Origin: Candidatus Omnitrophota bacterium
Lineage (GTDB): Bacteria; Hinthialibacterota; Hinthialibacteria; Hinthialibacterales; Hinthialibacteraceae
Direction of reading: 5' to 3'
NCBI GenBank assembly: GCA_016934335.1
Contig: JAFGTC010000235.1
Coordinates: 1-32,173, forward strand
DNA length: 32,173 bases
Position numbers and translations under genes: made by a program. How positions within the stretch are numbered: the first letter of the stretch is position 1; every line of letters starts with the position of its first letter. The notes beneath the pieces are model-generated. The model saw only the letters and a program-made list of their open reading frames with translations, did not search any database and was not told the DNA's origin. Below are positions 14,174 through 22,917 of the stretch, in pieces.

Positions 14174-17100
14174 ATGACAAGAAAAATGTTCATGCTCCTT
14201 GTTCCCCTTGTTTTCATCATGATGTCTTACATTCCGGCATTGTCTGACGAAAGCGCCTGGATGCGCCAGCCGGCCTTATCTCCCGATGGATCGGCGGTGG
14301 TCTTCAGTTATCAAGGCGATCTTTTCCGCGTATCCGCCAGCGGCGGCGACGCCATCCTGCTCACCCGGCACGAAGCTTATGACGGGCATCCCGTCTGGTC
14401 GCATGATGGAAGTCATATCGCCTTCGCTTCGGACCGCTACGGCAATTTCGATGTTTATGTCATGCCCGCTGAAGGCGGGGAGGCGGTTCGGCTGACGCAC
14501 CATTCAGCCGACGATATTCCCTCGGATTTCACGATCGGCGACCAATCTGTTATTTTCAGCTCCATCCGGGTGGAATCGTCCGAGAGTTCCCTGTTTCCCT
14601 ACCCTCGCATGCCGGAGCTTTATTCCATATCGGCCGCGGGAGGAACGCCGAAGCAGATTCTGACGACCGCGGCGTTTGACGCCCGATTTAATTCCGGGGG
14701 GACGCAGCTGCTTTATCACGATTACAAAGGCTATGAGGATCCATGGCGCAAACATCACCGTTCCTCGGTTACACGAGACGTATGGCTGTACGATCTGTCA
14801 TCCGGGGAGCACACAAAATTGAGCGATTTTGACGGCGAAGACCGCAATCCCGTCTGGGGGGAGGACGATCAGGAATACTATTACCTCAGCGAAGAGTCGG
14901 GCGTATTCAATGTATGGCGGTCTTCCACGGCCGATCCTCAAAACAAGAAGCAAATCACCTCGCATAAGGATCATCCCGTCCGTTATATCAGCCGCTCGAA
15001 AAACGGTCTGCTGGCTTATAGTCATCACGGCGAGTTATACAAAATCCGTCCCGGAGGGCAGCCGCAAAAGATTGAAGTGCGCTTCAAGGTGGATGCTCCC
15101 GCCAACGATATGATCTCGGTTCCCATCACAGGCGGCGTTTCCGAGATGGCGCTTTCTCCGAAAGGCAAAGAAATCGCCTTCATTTCCCGCGGGGAAGTCT
15201 TTGTAACGTCCATCGATTTCAGCACGACCAAGCGCATCACCGACACGCCCGAGCAGGAGCGCTCCGTATCCTTCTCGCCCAAAGGCGACAAGCTGCTTTA
15301 CGCCGGCGAGCGCAACGGCAGCTGGAATCTATACGAAACCGAACTGGCGCAGGAAGAAGAAAAAATGTTTTCACGCGCCACCCAGTTGAGAGAAACCGTT
15401 CTTCTTGAAACGGACGAAGAGGCCTTCCAGCCGCAATACTCGCCGGATGGAAAAGAAGTCGCGTTTCTCGCCGATCGGGAAACACTCAAAGTCATCAATC
15501 TGGAGACGAAAAACATCCGCACGGTTCTTCCGCAAAAATACCTTTATTCCTATTCCGACGGGGATATTTACTACCACTGGTCGCCGGACGGCAAATGGTT
15601 TGCCGTTGATTTCATCGCCAGACAGAAAGCGTTTATCACGAACATCGGGCTGGTTTCATCGGACGGCTCGGCTTTACCGGTAGACATCACCCAATCGGGC
15701 TACACCAACATGTTCCCGAAATGGGCGATGGACGGCAAGGCGGTGATCTGGCTGTCGGAGCGTTACGGCATGCGCAGCCACGGCAGTTGGGGATCGCAAT
15801 TGGATGTGATGGCGGCTTTTCTGAATCAGGATTCTTATGACAAGTTTCGATTGAGCAAAGAAGAATACGAACTTAAACAAGAAGAAGAGAAAGAGAAGAA
15901 AAAAGAGGAAAAGAAAGACGAAAAGGCGGAAGATAAAAAAGACGGCGACGAGATCCAACTGCCCGATCCGGTCACGATCGATTGGGACGGGATTGAAGAC
16001 CGCATCATGCGCCTTACCATTCATTCCTCTCACATCGCCGATTACGCGCTGACGCCGGACGCAGGCAAACTCTACTTTTTATCTCATTATGAAAAGGGAT
16101 ACGATCTCTGGGTTCATGATTTCAGGGAAAAAGAGACCAAGCGGCTCGAGAAGTTCGACGGCGGCATTGGGCAGTTCATTCTCAACAAAGAAGGCAAAAC
16201 GGCCTTCGTGCTGAGCCAGGGGGCCATAGTCAAGGTTGATTTGTCCGGCGATTCGGCCAAAAAGAAGGGCGTGGCCATCCAAGGGCGCATGAACATCCAT
16301 TCGGCCAAGGAGCGTGAATATCTCTTCGAGCACATTTGGCGGCAGGTTCGAGAGAAATTCTATGTTGAGGACCTGCATAACGTGGATTGGGATTTTTATC
16401 GCTCCGCCTACGCTCCTAAACTGGCCTCCATCACCAACAACCGCGATTTCTCGGTGATGGCCAGCGAGATGCTGGGCGAGCTGAACGGTTCGCATACGGG
16501 CTGCCGCTACTATCCACGGCATGGAAACGCCGATGAGACTGCATCGCTAGGCGCCTATTACGATTGGGATTATGAAGGCCCCGGCCTCAAGATTGCCGAA
16601 ATTATCGAGAAAGGTCCGCTCACGAAATCGGATGTCAAAATCGAGGCCGGCATGGTGATCCAGGCCATAAACGGCGCCACCGTCACAGCCGGCGCCAACG
16701 TTTATTCGTTGTTGAACCATCAAGCCGACAATCGGGTGCGGCTGACGATTTTCGACCCGACGACAGAAAAAACGTTCGATCAAATTGTTGAACCGATCGA
16801 TTTGGGCAGAGAAAGTAATTTGATGTACCAGCGTTGGACCAAACAGCGCCGTGACGCCGTAGATCGGCTGTCCGAGTACCGGCTAGGCTATGTGCATGTG
16901 CGCGGCATGAACGATCCCAGTTTCCGGGATGTTTTTTCGGAAGTGCTGGGGCGGGATTACCGAAAGGAGGCTGTAATTATTGACACCCGGTTCAACGGAG
17001 GAGGCTGGCTTGCGGAAGATTTGATTACTTTCCTGAATGGCAAGCAATATTCGACCACGGTTCCTCGGGGACGCGAACTCGGCGTCGAGCCGCTCAAGAC

Positions 17101-17440
17101 CTGGACCAAGCCTTCCATTGTAATCATGAGCGAGGGCAATTATTCCGACGCCCATATTTTCCCTTATGGATACAAAGCGACCGGCGTGGGCAAGCTGGTG
17201 GGCATGCCCGCAGCCGGAACCGGCACGGCCGTCTGGTGGGAGAGACTGCACACCGGCGATCTGGTATTCGGCATCCCGCAGGTGGGCATCCGCGGCATTG
17301 ACGGCAAGATGCTTGAAAACAATCAACTCGAGCCGGACTATAAAATAAACAACGATCCGGGATCGCTGGCCAGAGGCGAGGACAAGCAATTAGAGAAAGC
17401 GGTGGAAGTTCTTCTTGAGCAAGTGAGTGGATCCAAGTGA
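14174..17440 (+). CDS. Tricorn-type S41 protease, exported
   Basis: The 1088-residue protein starts at the ATG at 14174, with GGAGG 5 bp upstream, and has a Sec signal (MTRKMFMLLVPLVFIMM, cleavage near ALSDE). Two beta-propellers of WD40/PD40 repeats follow (RQPALSPDGSAVVFSY, GHPVWSHDGSHIAFASDR and, later, SVSFSPKGDKLLYAG). A charged Lys/Glu-rich insert (about 563-585, EEEKEKKKEEKKDEK) and a tricorn C1 domain come next. A PDZ domain (about 810-890) and the C-terminal S41 peptidase domain complete it. Ser773-His774 in GSHTG and Ser991-Asp992 in NYSDAHIFPYG match tricorn Ser745-His746 and Ser965-Asp966; Glu1053 in NNQLEPD is the likely counterpart of Glu1023. Tricorn proteases trim oligopeptides, and this one would do so in the periplasm. 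It follows gntR by 170 bp but need not share its control. Confidence 0.95.
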   Translation: MTRKMFMLLVPLVFIMMSYIPALSDESAWMRQPALSPDGSAVVFSYQGDLFRVSASGGDAILLTRHEAYDGHPVWSHDGSHIAFASDRYGNFDVYVMPAEGGEAVRLTHHSADDIPSDFTIGDQSVIFSSIRVESSESSLFPYPRMPELYSISAAGGTPKQILTTAAFDARFNSGGTQLLYHDYKGYEDPWRKHHRSSVTRDVWLYDLSSGEHTKLSDFDGEDRNPVWGEDDQEYYYLSEESGVFNVWRSSTADPQNKKQITSHKDHPVRYISRSKNGLLAYSHHGELYKIRPGGQPQKIEVRFKVDAPANDMISVPITGGVSEMALSPKGKEIAFISRGEVFVTSIDFSTTKRITDTPEQERSVSFSPKGDKLLYAGERNGSWNLYETELAQEEEKMFSRATQLRETVLLETDEEAFQPQYSPDGKEVAFLADRETLKVINLETKNIRTVLPQKYLYSYSDGDIYYHWSPDGKWFAVDFIARQKAFITNIGLVSSDGSALPVDITQSGYTNMFPKWAMDGKAVIWLSERYGMRSHGSWGSQLDVMAAFLNQDSYDKFRLSKEEYELKQEEEKEKKKEEKKDEKAEDKKDGDEIQLPDPVTIDWDGIEDRIMRLTIHSSHIADYALTPDAGKLYFLSHYEKGYDLWVHDFREKETKRLEKFDGGIGQFILNKEGKTAFVLSQGAIVKVDLSGDSAKKKGVAIQGRMNIHSAKEREYLFEHIWRQVREKFYVEDLHNVDWDFYRSAYAPKLASITNNRDFSVMASEMLGELNGSHTGCRYYPRHGNADETASLGAYYDWDYEGPGLKIAEIIEKGPLTKSDVKIEAGMVIQAINGATVTAGANVYSLLNHQADNRVRLTIFDPTTEKTFDQIVEPIDLGRESNLMYQRWTKQRRDAVDRLSEYRLGYVHVRGMNDPSFRDVFSEVLGRDYRKEAVIIDTRFNGGGWLAEDLITFLNGKQYSTTVPRGRELGVEPLKTWTKPSIVIMSEGNYSDAHIFPYGYKATGVGKLVGMPAAGTGTAVWWERLHTGDLVFGIPQVGIRGIDGKMLENNQLEPDYKINNDPGSLARGEDKQLEKAVEVLLEQVSGSK

Positions 17441-17461
17441 GCGGATTTCAGCGAAGACGGC

Positions 17462-19075
17462 TCAGGTTGAAACAGGGACGCTTTCGACCTGGACGTCATT
17501 GTCAGGCAAGAGCCGGATGACGGAGTCTTCCGGCGTTTCGCTCAAATCGGGGTAATCGATGTTGTAATGGAGACCGCGGCTTTCTTTGCGCTGCAGCGTG
17601 CATAAAAGAATGAGTTCGGCGGTTTGGGCCAGGTTGCGCAATTCCAACAGCTGCGTATTGATGTGACCGCTTTCATAAATCGAGTCGATCTCTTCTTTCA
17701 GAATATCCAAGCGCTTTTTAGCCTGTTCCAAACGTGAGTTGGAGCGCACGATGCCGACATAATCCCACATCAGGCCGCGGAGAGTCTGGCGCAGATTGAC
17801 GATCCTCACTCCCTCCAATTCTTCGAGGGGCTTTTTGACCCATTCCTTTTCAAGGGCGGCGGGGGGATCGGTTTGGGGAAATCCTTTATTCCAGGATTCA
17901 CCGACGGATTGCTTGCTGAAAACCAGCGCTTCGAGGATGGAATTGCTGGCAAGGCGGTTGGCGCCATGCACGCCGGTGCAGGCCGTTTCGCCGATGCTGT
18001 ACAAACCGGCAATCGAGGTCGCTCCTTTGAGGTCGGTCACAACGCCTCCACACATATAATGAGCGGCGGGTACGACGGGAATCCAATCCTTGGCCAGATT
18101 CAATCCATGATCCTCGCAAATATGCGAAATAAAAGGAAAGCGTTTATGGAAAAACTGCTGGTCGATATGGGTCACATCCAAATAGCAGCAGGATTCGCCC
18201 CGGGTTTTCATCTCGTTGTCGATGGCGCGGGCCACGATGTCTCGTGGAGCGAGATCCTTAAGTTTGTGATAATTCTTCATAAAAGCCGTACCGTCGCCGG
18301 CGCGCAGAATCGCACGTTCGCCGCGAACGGCTTCTGAGATCAGATAGGGCCGCTTGTCTTCCGGATTGTATAAGGCCGTGGGATGGAACTGGATGAATTC
18401 CATATTGGCAATCTTCGCGCCCGCCCGAAACGCCATCGAAACGCCGTCTCCGGTCGCGATGGAGGGGTTGGTGCTATGCCGGTAAACCAATCCGCATCCG
18501 CCCGTGGCGAGAATCGTGGCGCCGGCCAGGAATTGGTGGACTTTTTCATCGTGCGCATCCCAAGCCCACACGCCCCAGCAGCGGCGATTTTCATCCAAGA
18601 TCAGGTCGATGGCGAAGTAAAACTCATGAACTTGAATGCGAGGATGATCCCGAACGTTTTGGAGAAGCGCTTTTTCGACTTCCCGACCGGTCAAATCCTG
18701 GGCATGCACGATTCGGCGAGCGGAATGACCGCCTTCGCGCCCCAATTCGAGGCGGCCGTCTTGTTCGCGAGTAAATTCAACCCCAATTTCGATCAATTCT
18801 TTGATCGCATCGGGGCCGTGAGTTACAATCAAATCCACCGAATCGCGATGACACAATCCGGCGCCGGCTTCATGCGTATCTAGAATATGGGAATCGAAGG
18901 TATCGTTGGGATCAAGAACTGTGGCGATTCCGCCTTGAGCATAGTTGGTATTCGATTCGAAATCTTCTTTTTTAGTGATTAGTTGAACATCGCCGAGTTC
19001 GGCCGCTTCCAAGGCGGTTTTCAATCCGGCGACTCCCGATCCGATGATTACAAAATTGCTGCGAAACCCAGTCAT
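17462..19075 (-). CDS. nadB: L-aspartate oxidase
   Basis: NadB oxidises L-aspartate to iminoaspartate with FAD, the first step of de novo NAD synthesis. The start is the ATG at 19075 (537 aa), preceded by GGGAG at suitable spacing. FAD binding is at GSGVAGLKTALEAAELG (about 12-28). The NadB-specific segments include TNYAQGGIATVL, REGGHSARRIVHAQDLTG, EFIQFHPTALYNP and GVHGANRLASNSILEALVFS, followed by a helical C-terminus. The REGGHSxxRIVHA block and absence of a succinate-dehydrogenase quinone partner favour NadB over SdhA or FrdA. It is the last gene of the panB-panC-panD-nadB run, 47 bp after panD. nadA and nadC are not present. The gene is convergent with the tricorn gene with only 21 bp between them. 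Confidence 0.95.
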   Translation of the reverse strand: MTGFRSNFVIIGSGVAGLKTALEAAELGDVQLITKKEDFESNTNYAQGGIATVLDPNDTFDSHILDTHEAGAGLCHRDSVDLIVTHGPDAIKELIEIGVEFTREQDGRLELGREGGHSARRIVHAQDLTGREVEKALLQNVRDHPRIQVHEFYFAIDLILDENRRCWGVWAWDAHDEKVHQFLAGATILATGGCGLVYRHSTNPSIATGDGVSMAFRAGAKIANMEFIQFHPTALYNPEDKRPYLISEAVRGERAILRAGDGTAFMKNYHKLKDLAPRDIVARAIDNEMKTRGESCCYLDVTHIDQQFFHKRFPFISHICEDHGLNLAKDWIPVVPAAHYMCGGVVTDLKGATSIAGLYSIGETACTGVHGANRLASNSILEALVFSKQSVGESWNKGFPQTDPPAALEKEWVKKPLEELEGVRIVNLRQTLRGLMWDYVGIVRSNSRLEQAKKRLDILKEEIDSIYESGHINTQLLELRNLAQTAELILLCTLQRKESRGLHYNIDYPDLSETPEDSVIRLLPDNDVQVESVPVST

Positions 19076-19122
19076 AATCAGCTCCCATCTCATCCCATTT
19101 TAAAGAAAATAAAATCAGGAGG

Positions 19123-19512
19123 CTACCGAGACTTCAAATATTCTTCTTCCGTACGATCCTCTGTGCGGACTAAACGGTTATTCTCATCCACATAGATGAT
19201 TCGGTGGGAATAGTTCGACAAGTCCTCATCTTCCATGTTGGCAAAAGAAAGGACGAGAATTACATCGCCTTTTTCAAACAAGCGTCCCGCCGCTCCCTTA
19301 ATAGAAATGACGCCGGATCCTTTGGGGGCGGAGATAGCGTAGGTGATGATGCGAGCGCCGTTGGTTACATTGTAAACATGGATCTGCTCGCCGAATACAA
19401 TGCCGGCGGCATCCATGAGATCTTTGTCAATTTCCAAGCTGCCCGCATAATGAATTTCCTTACTGGTGACGCGGACTTCCTGAATTTTCGATTTGAGCAT
19501 TATTCGCTGCAT
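19123..19512 (-). CDS. panD: Aspartate 1-decarboxylase
   Basis: PanD decarboxylates L-aspartate to beta-alanine for pantothenate. The 129-residue proenzyme has the self-processing site Gly24-Ser25 in HYAGSLEID, where Ser25 becomes the pyruvoyl cofactor, exactly where it is in Escherichia coli. Tyr58-type and Asn72-type landmarks lie in the ITYAISAPKGSGVISIKGAAGRLFEKGDVI region (about 56-85; family consensus NGAA reads KGAA). The start ATG at 19512 has AGGAG seven bases upstream and overlaps the panC stop by 13 bp, a translational-coupling arrangement. No PanM/PanZ maturation factor is nearby. Together with panB and panC it completes pantothenate synthesis from ketoisovalerate and aspartate, except for the ketopantoate reductase PanE, which is not in the window. 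Confidence 0.95.
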   Translation of the reverse strand: MQRIMLKSKIQEVRVTSKEIHYAGSLEIDKDLMDAAGIVFGEQIHVYNVTNGARIITYAISAPKGSGVISIKGAAGRLFEKGDVILVLSFANMEDEDLSNYSHRIIYVDENNRLVRTEDRTEEEYLKSR

Positions 19513-20366
19513 GGCGCTTCTCCTAATCCGAAGACCATATTATCGATCAGACGCGTTGTTCCAACATACATGGCCCCTATATAGTAATTCCCCGGTTGAA
19601 TGATGCTGACGGATTTGAATGTATTCTGGTTCACGACGCCCAGATAGTCCAGCCGCACCCCTTCCATGGTTTGAATTTGCTTTTTCCCTTCGTCGAGGAC
19701 GGCTTGGGAGTCGACGACGCCTTGTTGAAAGAGGGTCAATCCAAGTCGGAGCGTTTTTGAGAGCACTAACGCGCGCCGCCGCTCTTCATCGGAAAGATAC
19801 ACATTGCGGGATGACATGGCTAAACCGTCCGATTCACGCACGATCGGACAGAGGACGATCTCAATGGGGAAGTTCAGGTCCCGAGTCATGGCTTGGATTA
19901 CGGCGCACTGCTGGGCGTCTTTCCGGCCAAAAAAAGCGAAGTGAGGCTGCACAAGATTAAAGAGAATCGAAACAATCGTGCAAACGCCTTGAAAATGGCC
20001 GGGTCTGGATTGCCCGCACCATCCCTGGCTGGACGCCGGCGGCTGGATAGAGGTGCTGAATCCCTCCGGATAAATATCATCGCCGCCGGGAAGAAGTACG
20101 TAATCCACGCCTTCCTGCTTTAGTAAGGCCAGATCGCGGTTTTCGTCGCGGGGGTATCGTTCAAAATCCTCGCCGGGGACGAACTGCGTGGGATTCACGA
20201 AACAGGTGACGACGATGATATCGCAGTGTTGGCGCGCGATTCGAATCAAGGAAAGATGGCCGTCATGCAAAAATCCCATCGTCGGAACCAAGCCGATTCG
20301 CTGGGTTTGCGAACTTAAAGATCGGCGGATGGATCGCCATTGTGTAACAGTGCGTACGACTTGCAA
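19500..20366 (-). CDS. panC: Pantothenate synthetase
   Basis: PanC joins pantoate and beta-alanine with ATP through a pantoyl-adenylate. The 288-residue protein carries the class-I-synthetase-like HxGH motif in MGFLHDGHLSLI, the FVNPTQFVPGEDFERYPRD segment that binds pantoate, FGRKDAQQCAVIQAM, and the KMSKS-like loop LAMSSRNVYLS. The initiation codon is TTG at 20366, supported by GGAGG (20378-20374) exactly 7 bp upstream and by the family N-terminus (QVVRTVTQWRSIRRSL). No in-frame ATG lies near. It overlaps panD by 13 bp and is separated from panB by 160 bp in which I see no gene, so panC may have an additional promoter. Confidence 0.95.
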   Translation of the reverse strand: MQVVRTVTQWRSIRRSLSSQTQRIGLVPTMGFLHDGHLSLIRIARQHCDIIVVTCFVNPTQFVPGEDFERYPRDENRDLALLKQEGVDYVLLPGGDDIYPEGFSTSIQPPASSQGWCGQSRPGHFQGVCTIVSILFNLVQPHFAFFGRKDAQQCAVIQAMTRDLNFPIEIVLCPIVRESDGLAMSSRNVYLSDEERRRALVLSKTLRLGLTLFQQGVVDSQAVLDEGKKQIQTMEGVRLDYLGVVNQNTFKSVSIIQPGNYYIGAMYVGTTRLIDNMVFGLGEAPCSE

Positions 20367-20378
20367 TCAAGAACCTCC
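20364..20378 (-). promoter_or_regulatory. Ribosome-binding site fixing the TTG start of panC
   Basis: On the minus strand GGAGG (20378-20374) is followed by 7 bases and the TTG start (20366-20364). This strong site, with no in-frame ATG available near the family's expected N-terminus, decides the unusual start codon. Confidence 0.85.
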
Positions 20379-20526
20379 GTCACCCCCCTGCAACATTTTA
20401 CGTTTGGGTCGATAACGATTTTATTACTCTCGCCGTTGTATGAAAGAGACGAAAGCGGCGACTGTACCATATTTCACAAAAAGTCTCGAAATAATAATAA
20501 ATCGGAAAAGCGATTCGCCAACCCCA

Positions 20527-21399
20527 TCACCCCCGATTGGGTTCATGCGAAGTCGATTTTCGCCGCTCCAACTCTTTGAGAACGGGATCATCGACGGAGT
20601 AACTTTCGTCCAAAGAGGGGAATGCGCCTTTTTTGACCGCCTGGCAATAGGATTGGAAAGCTTCTTCCGCTTCACTGCCCATTTGAGCGAAGCGCCGGAC
20701 GAAATGAGGCTGGAACGCGGTGAAAAGCCCCAGCATATCCGCAAAAACCAAGACCTGGCCGTCGCAATGCGGGCCGGCGCCAATGCCGATGGTCGGGATG
20801 TTAATGCTTTGGGAGATTTGTCTGGCAACCTGCCAGGGAACCGCTTCGATCACAAGCGAGAATACGCCTGCTTCTTCGAGAATTCTGGCGTCCTCGAGCA
20901 GAACGTCGACCGCTTCAACGCTTTTCCCCTGGACTTTATAGCCGCCGAGCATTTTGCTGGATTGGGGCTCCAGACCGACATGCCCCATAACGGGAATTCC
21001 CGCCGATACCATTTTCCGGACGGCGGGAGCGGTTTTACGCCCCCCCTCTAATTTAACGGCGTCGGCGCCGCCTTCTTTCATAAGGCGGCCTGCGTTGCGC
21101 AGCGCTTCTTCGGGAGTCACCTGATAGGATAAAAAAGGCATGTCAGCGACAACCATCGCGCGCTGCACGGCTCGCTTGACCGGCTTTGTATGGTAAATAA
21201 TCTCGTCCAAAGTCACCGGCAGCGTAGTATCAAGTCCTTGGACGACCATGCCCAGCGAATCGCCTACAAGGAGAACATCCACGCCCGCTTGATCCATCAA
21301 TAGAGCGAATGTGTAATCGTAGGCGGTCAGCATGGCGATTTTTTCGCCGCGTTTTTTCATGCCTCGCAAGATAGGAACGGTTACTCGTTTTTGCACCAT
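20527..21399 (-). CDS. panB: Ketopantoate hydroxymethyltransferase
   Basis: PanB transfers a hydroxymethyl group from 5,10-methylenetetrahydrofolate to alpha-ketoisovalerate, giving ketopantoate. The 290-residue protein shows the family landmarks in order: KIAMLTAYDYTFALLMDQAG, DVLLVGDSLGMVVQG (magnesium-binding Asp), ADMPFLSYQ, ADAVKLEGG, GIPVMGHVGLEPQS, catalytic Glu in LVIEAVP, and GIGAGPHCDGQVLVFADMLG. Its length is slightly above the E. coli enzyme (264 aa) through a C-terminal extension ending in a charged tail. The ATG at 21399 has only a weak ribosome-binding site. It follows the HAD gene by 15 bp and heads the pantothenate block. Confidence 0.95.
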   Translation of the reverse strand: MVQKRVTVPILRGMKKRGEKIAMLTAYDYTFALLMDQAGVDVLLVGDSLGMVVQGLDTTLPVTLDEIIYHTKPVKRAVQRAMVVADMPFLSYQVTPEEALRNAGRLMKEGGADAVKLEGGRKTAPAVRKMVSAGIPVMGHVGLEPQSSKMLGGYKVQGKSVEAVDVLLEDARILEEAGVFSLVIEAVPWQVARQISQSINIPTIGIGAGPHCDGQVLVFADMLGLFTAFQPHFVRRFAQMGSEAEEAFQSYCQAVKKGAFPSLDESYSVDDPVLKELERRKSTSHEPNRG

Positions 21400-21414
21400 G
21401 ATTCTTACAGCCTT

Positions 21415-22107
21415 TCACGCCGGGTGCGCACCGGCGTTCGCGCGATTCTTATTGAGAAGTATCTTTTCATGCCGGATGACGTCTTGAAAATTATCGAAAG
21501 GTTCATGCCGGATGCGATGTTCGCGGCAATATTCCAACAGATTGCGTTTGGCGTAGACAAAATCGCATTTCGAGGCGGCGCAGGAATCGGAAACCCCGTC
21601 TCCAATGTACACGCGCCGCCCGGAATCCGCCCTGCGAACATGCTGACATTTGCAATGCGCCATATCCCGCTCGCAATCTTTTTTGTATAAAGGAAATTCT
21701 ACCTGGATTCCTTCATCCGTCCACGTCATGCGATTGCTGAAAACCGGAATCGAATCCAGCCCTTCCGACTGCAGCAATTGGTCAATATAAAAGTCATATC
21801 CATCGGATAGAATCATCAGGGGCGATTGGTTTTGTTCGGCCCATTGAACAAAATCGTGAAAGGTGGAATCGATGCCGATCTTCGAGACGATTTCACGAGC
21901 CTCTTCTTCGCTAAGCGTAATCGATTGAGCCAGTTCCAGATTGCAAACGCGGGATGAGATTTTACCGCTGACGTAATCGTTGATGACCGTACGCCACTGC
22001 TGGGGATTGCAGATTCGGATCAAAGAATCCCAAACGTCGATAGTTGAGATGGTATGATCGAAATCGACAAAATAATGAGTCGCCCCGTTTATCTTTTGGT
22101 CCATCAT
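21415..22107 (-). CDS. HAD-superfamily phosphatase, MtnX/phosphoserine-phosphatase-like
   Basis: This 230-residue HAD hydrolase has motif I YFVDFDHTIS (Asp nucleophile and Asp two residues on), motif II LMILSDGYDFYI (Ser), and motif IV YIGDGVSDSCAASKCD (acidic pair). A helical cap lies between motifs I and II (WDSLIRICNP to SKIGIDSTF). The pattern matches the MtnX and phosphoserine-phosphatase-like subgroup, where Lys precedes motif IV. I start at the tandem ATG at 22107/22104 because the longer frame needs a TTG 14 codons upstream. Its cysteine-rich region CERDMAHCKCQHV is unusual for the family. It is the first gene of the run leading to panBCD, 15 bp from panB, so a phosphatase step in cofactor or precursor metabolism is possible, though methionine salvage cannot be excluded. 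Confidence 0.8.
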   Translation of the reverse strand: MMDQKINGATHYFVDFDHTISTIDVWDSLIRICNPQQWRTVINDYVSGKISSRVCNLELAQSITLSEEEAREIVSKIGIDSTFHDFVQWAEQNQSPLMILSDGYDFYIDQLLQSEGLDSIPVFSNRMTWTDEGIQVEFPLYKKDCERDMAHCKCQHVRRADSGRRVYIGDGVSDSCAASKCDFVYAKRNLLEYCREHRIRHEPFDNFQDVIRHEKILLNKNRANAGAHPA

Positions 22108-22174
22108 AAAAACTACTCGCTTTTCCGTGATTAAATCGTTACTTTTCAAGCTTAGCTTTTATTGTAGCCGATCA

Positions 22175-22186
22175 AGAATCGATTCT
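22175..22186. promoter_or_regulatory. 12-bp perfect palindrome in divergent intergenic region
   Basis: The sequence agaatcgattct is a perfect palindrome lying between the divergent HAD/pan unit and the hslVU unit. Its place suits an operator that could act on both sides, but no regulator is known for it and a chance occurrence is possible. Confidence 0.3.
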
Positions 22187-22260
22187 GGATGCATCCGAAC
22201 AATTCCCCGTTTGGGCTGGATTCCAGGCAACTGGCTTATCGCGTTATTCGGAGGTACAAT

Positions 22261-22266
22261 TATAAT
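22261..22266 (+). promoter_or_regulatory. Candidate -10 element of hslVU
   Basis: A perfect TATAAT lies 46 bp before the TTG start of hslV. The best -35 at normal spacing is poor (around ttatcg, 22236-22241), so activation or an alternative sigma factor is possible. Only the -10 match is clear. Confidence 0.35.
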
Positions 22267-22298
22267 TTGCATGGAATCCGCTTGGGGGAAATCCGGCG

Positions 22299-22314
22299 AA
22301 GGAGAAAATCTTTG
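22299..22314 (+). promoter_or_regulatory. Ribosome-binding site fixing the TTG start of hslV
   Basis: AAGGAG (22299-22304), a 7-base spacer and TTG (22312-22314) sit in frame with hslV. This start places the mature Thr at residue 14, as with the short propeptides of Gram-positive-type HslV, whereas the upstream ATG at 22189 would add 41 residues unlike any HslV. Confidence 0.85.
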
Positions 22315-22917
22315 AGAAATCGACATTTTCAGGACGAAAGAATCCGAGCGACGACGATTCTCGCCGTGCGTCGCGGCCAGGAAACCGTCATGGCCGGCGA
22401 CGGACAAGTTACTCTCGGCGATACGATCATGAAGCATTCGGCGCGCAAGGTGCGCACGATGTTTGACGGAGAAATTCTGGCGGGATTCGCCGGAACCGCC
22501 GCGGACGCTTTCACTTTATTCGAGAAATTTGAAGCCAAGTTAGATGAATTCAAGGGAAATCTCATCCGCGCGGCCGTGGAATTGGCAAAAGACTGGCGCA
22601 CGGATAAAATGCTGCGCCATCTGGAGGCGCTGCTGCTCGTGTGCGACGAGAAGAGCACGCTGGTGATCTCAGGGACCGGGGACGTCATCGAACCGGACGG
22701 GGGCGTGATCGCCATCGGTTCGGGCGGCCCTTACGCTCAAGCGGCCGCCGAAGCGCTCCTGCGCTTTTCCGACCTGCCGGTCAAACGAATCGCCGAAGAA
22801 GCCATGCGCATCACTTCCGAAATCTGCATTTATACGAACGATAAAATCATCGTTGAGACGCTTCCTCGAGAAGAAGACGAATCGAACGCCAATGCGGAAA
22901 ATAACAAAGGTCTATGA
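22312..22917 (+). CDS. hslV: HslV, ATP-dependent protease proteolytic subunit
   Basis: HslV (ClpQ) is the N-terminal-threonine peptidase of the HslUV protease, a dodecamer of proteasome beta-subunit fold. The 201-residue precursor starts at TTG 22312 with a strong ribosome-binding site. Thr14, in [13 protein letters not shown], is the expected catalytic Thr1 after removal of a 13-residue propeptide, similar to Bacillus ClpQ, where the mature enzyme begins a few residues in. Further landmarks are [46 protein letters not shown] (the lysine-33-type and central helix), and [27 protein letters not shown]. The C-terminal tail ending in [11 protein letters not shown] is longer than in E. coli. It overlaps hslU by four bases (ATGA), so the two subunits are translationally coupled. 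Confidence 0.95.
   Translation: MRNRHFQDERIRATTILAVRRGQETVMAGDGQVTLGDTIMKHSARKVRTMFDGEILAGFAGTAADAFTLFEKFEAKLDEFKGNLIRAAVELAKDWRTDKMLRHLEALLLVCDEKSTLVISGTGDVIEPDGGVIAIGSGGPYAQAAAEALLRFSDLPVKRIAEEAMRITSEICIYTNDKIIVETLPREEDESNANAENNKGL

Noticed and set aside
17462..19075. Succinate dehydrogenase or fumarate reductase flavoprotein
   Set aside because: No iron-sulphur or membrane subunit is adjacent, and the sequence has NadB-specific segments beside panBCD.
22189..22311. 41-residue upstream extension of hslV
   Set aside because: The TTG at 22312 has a strong ribosome-binding site and places the catalytic Thr correctly; the extension crosses the candidate promoter and resembles no HslV.
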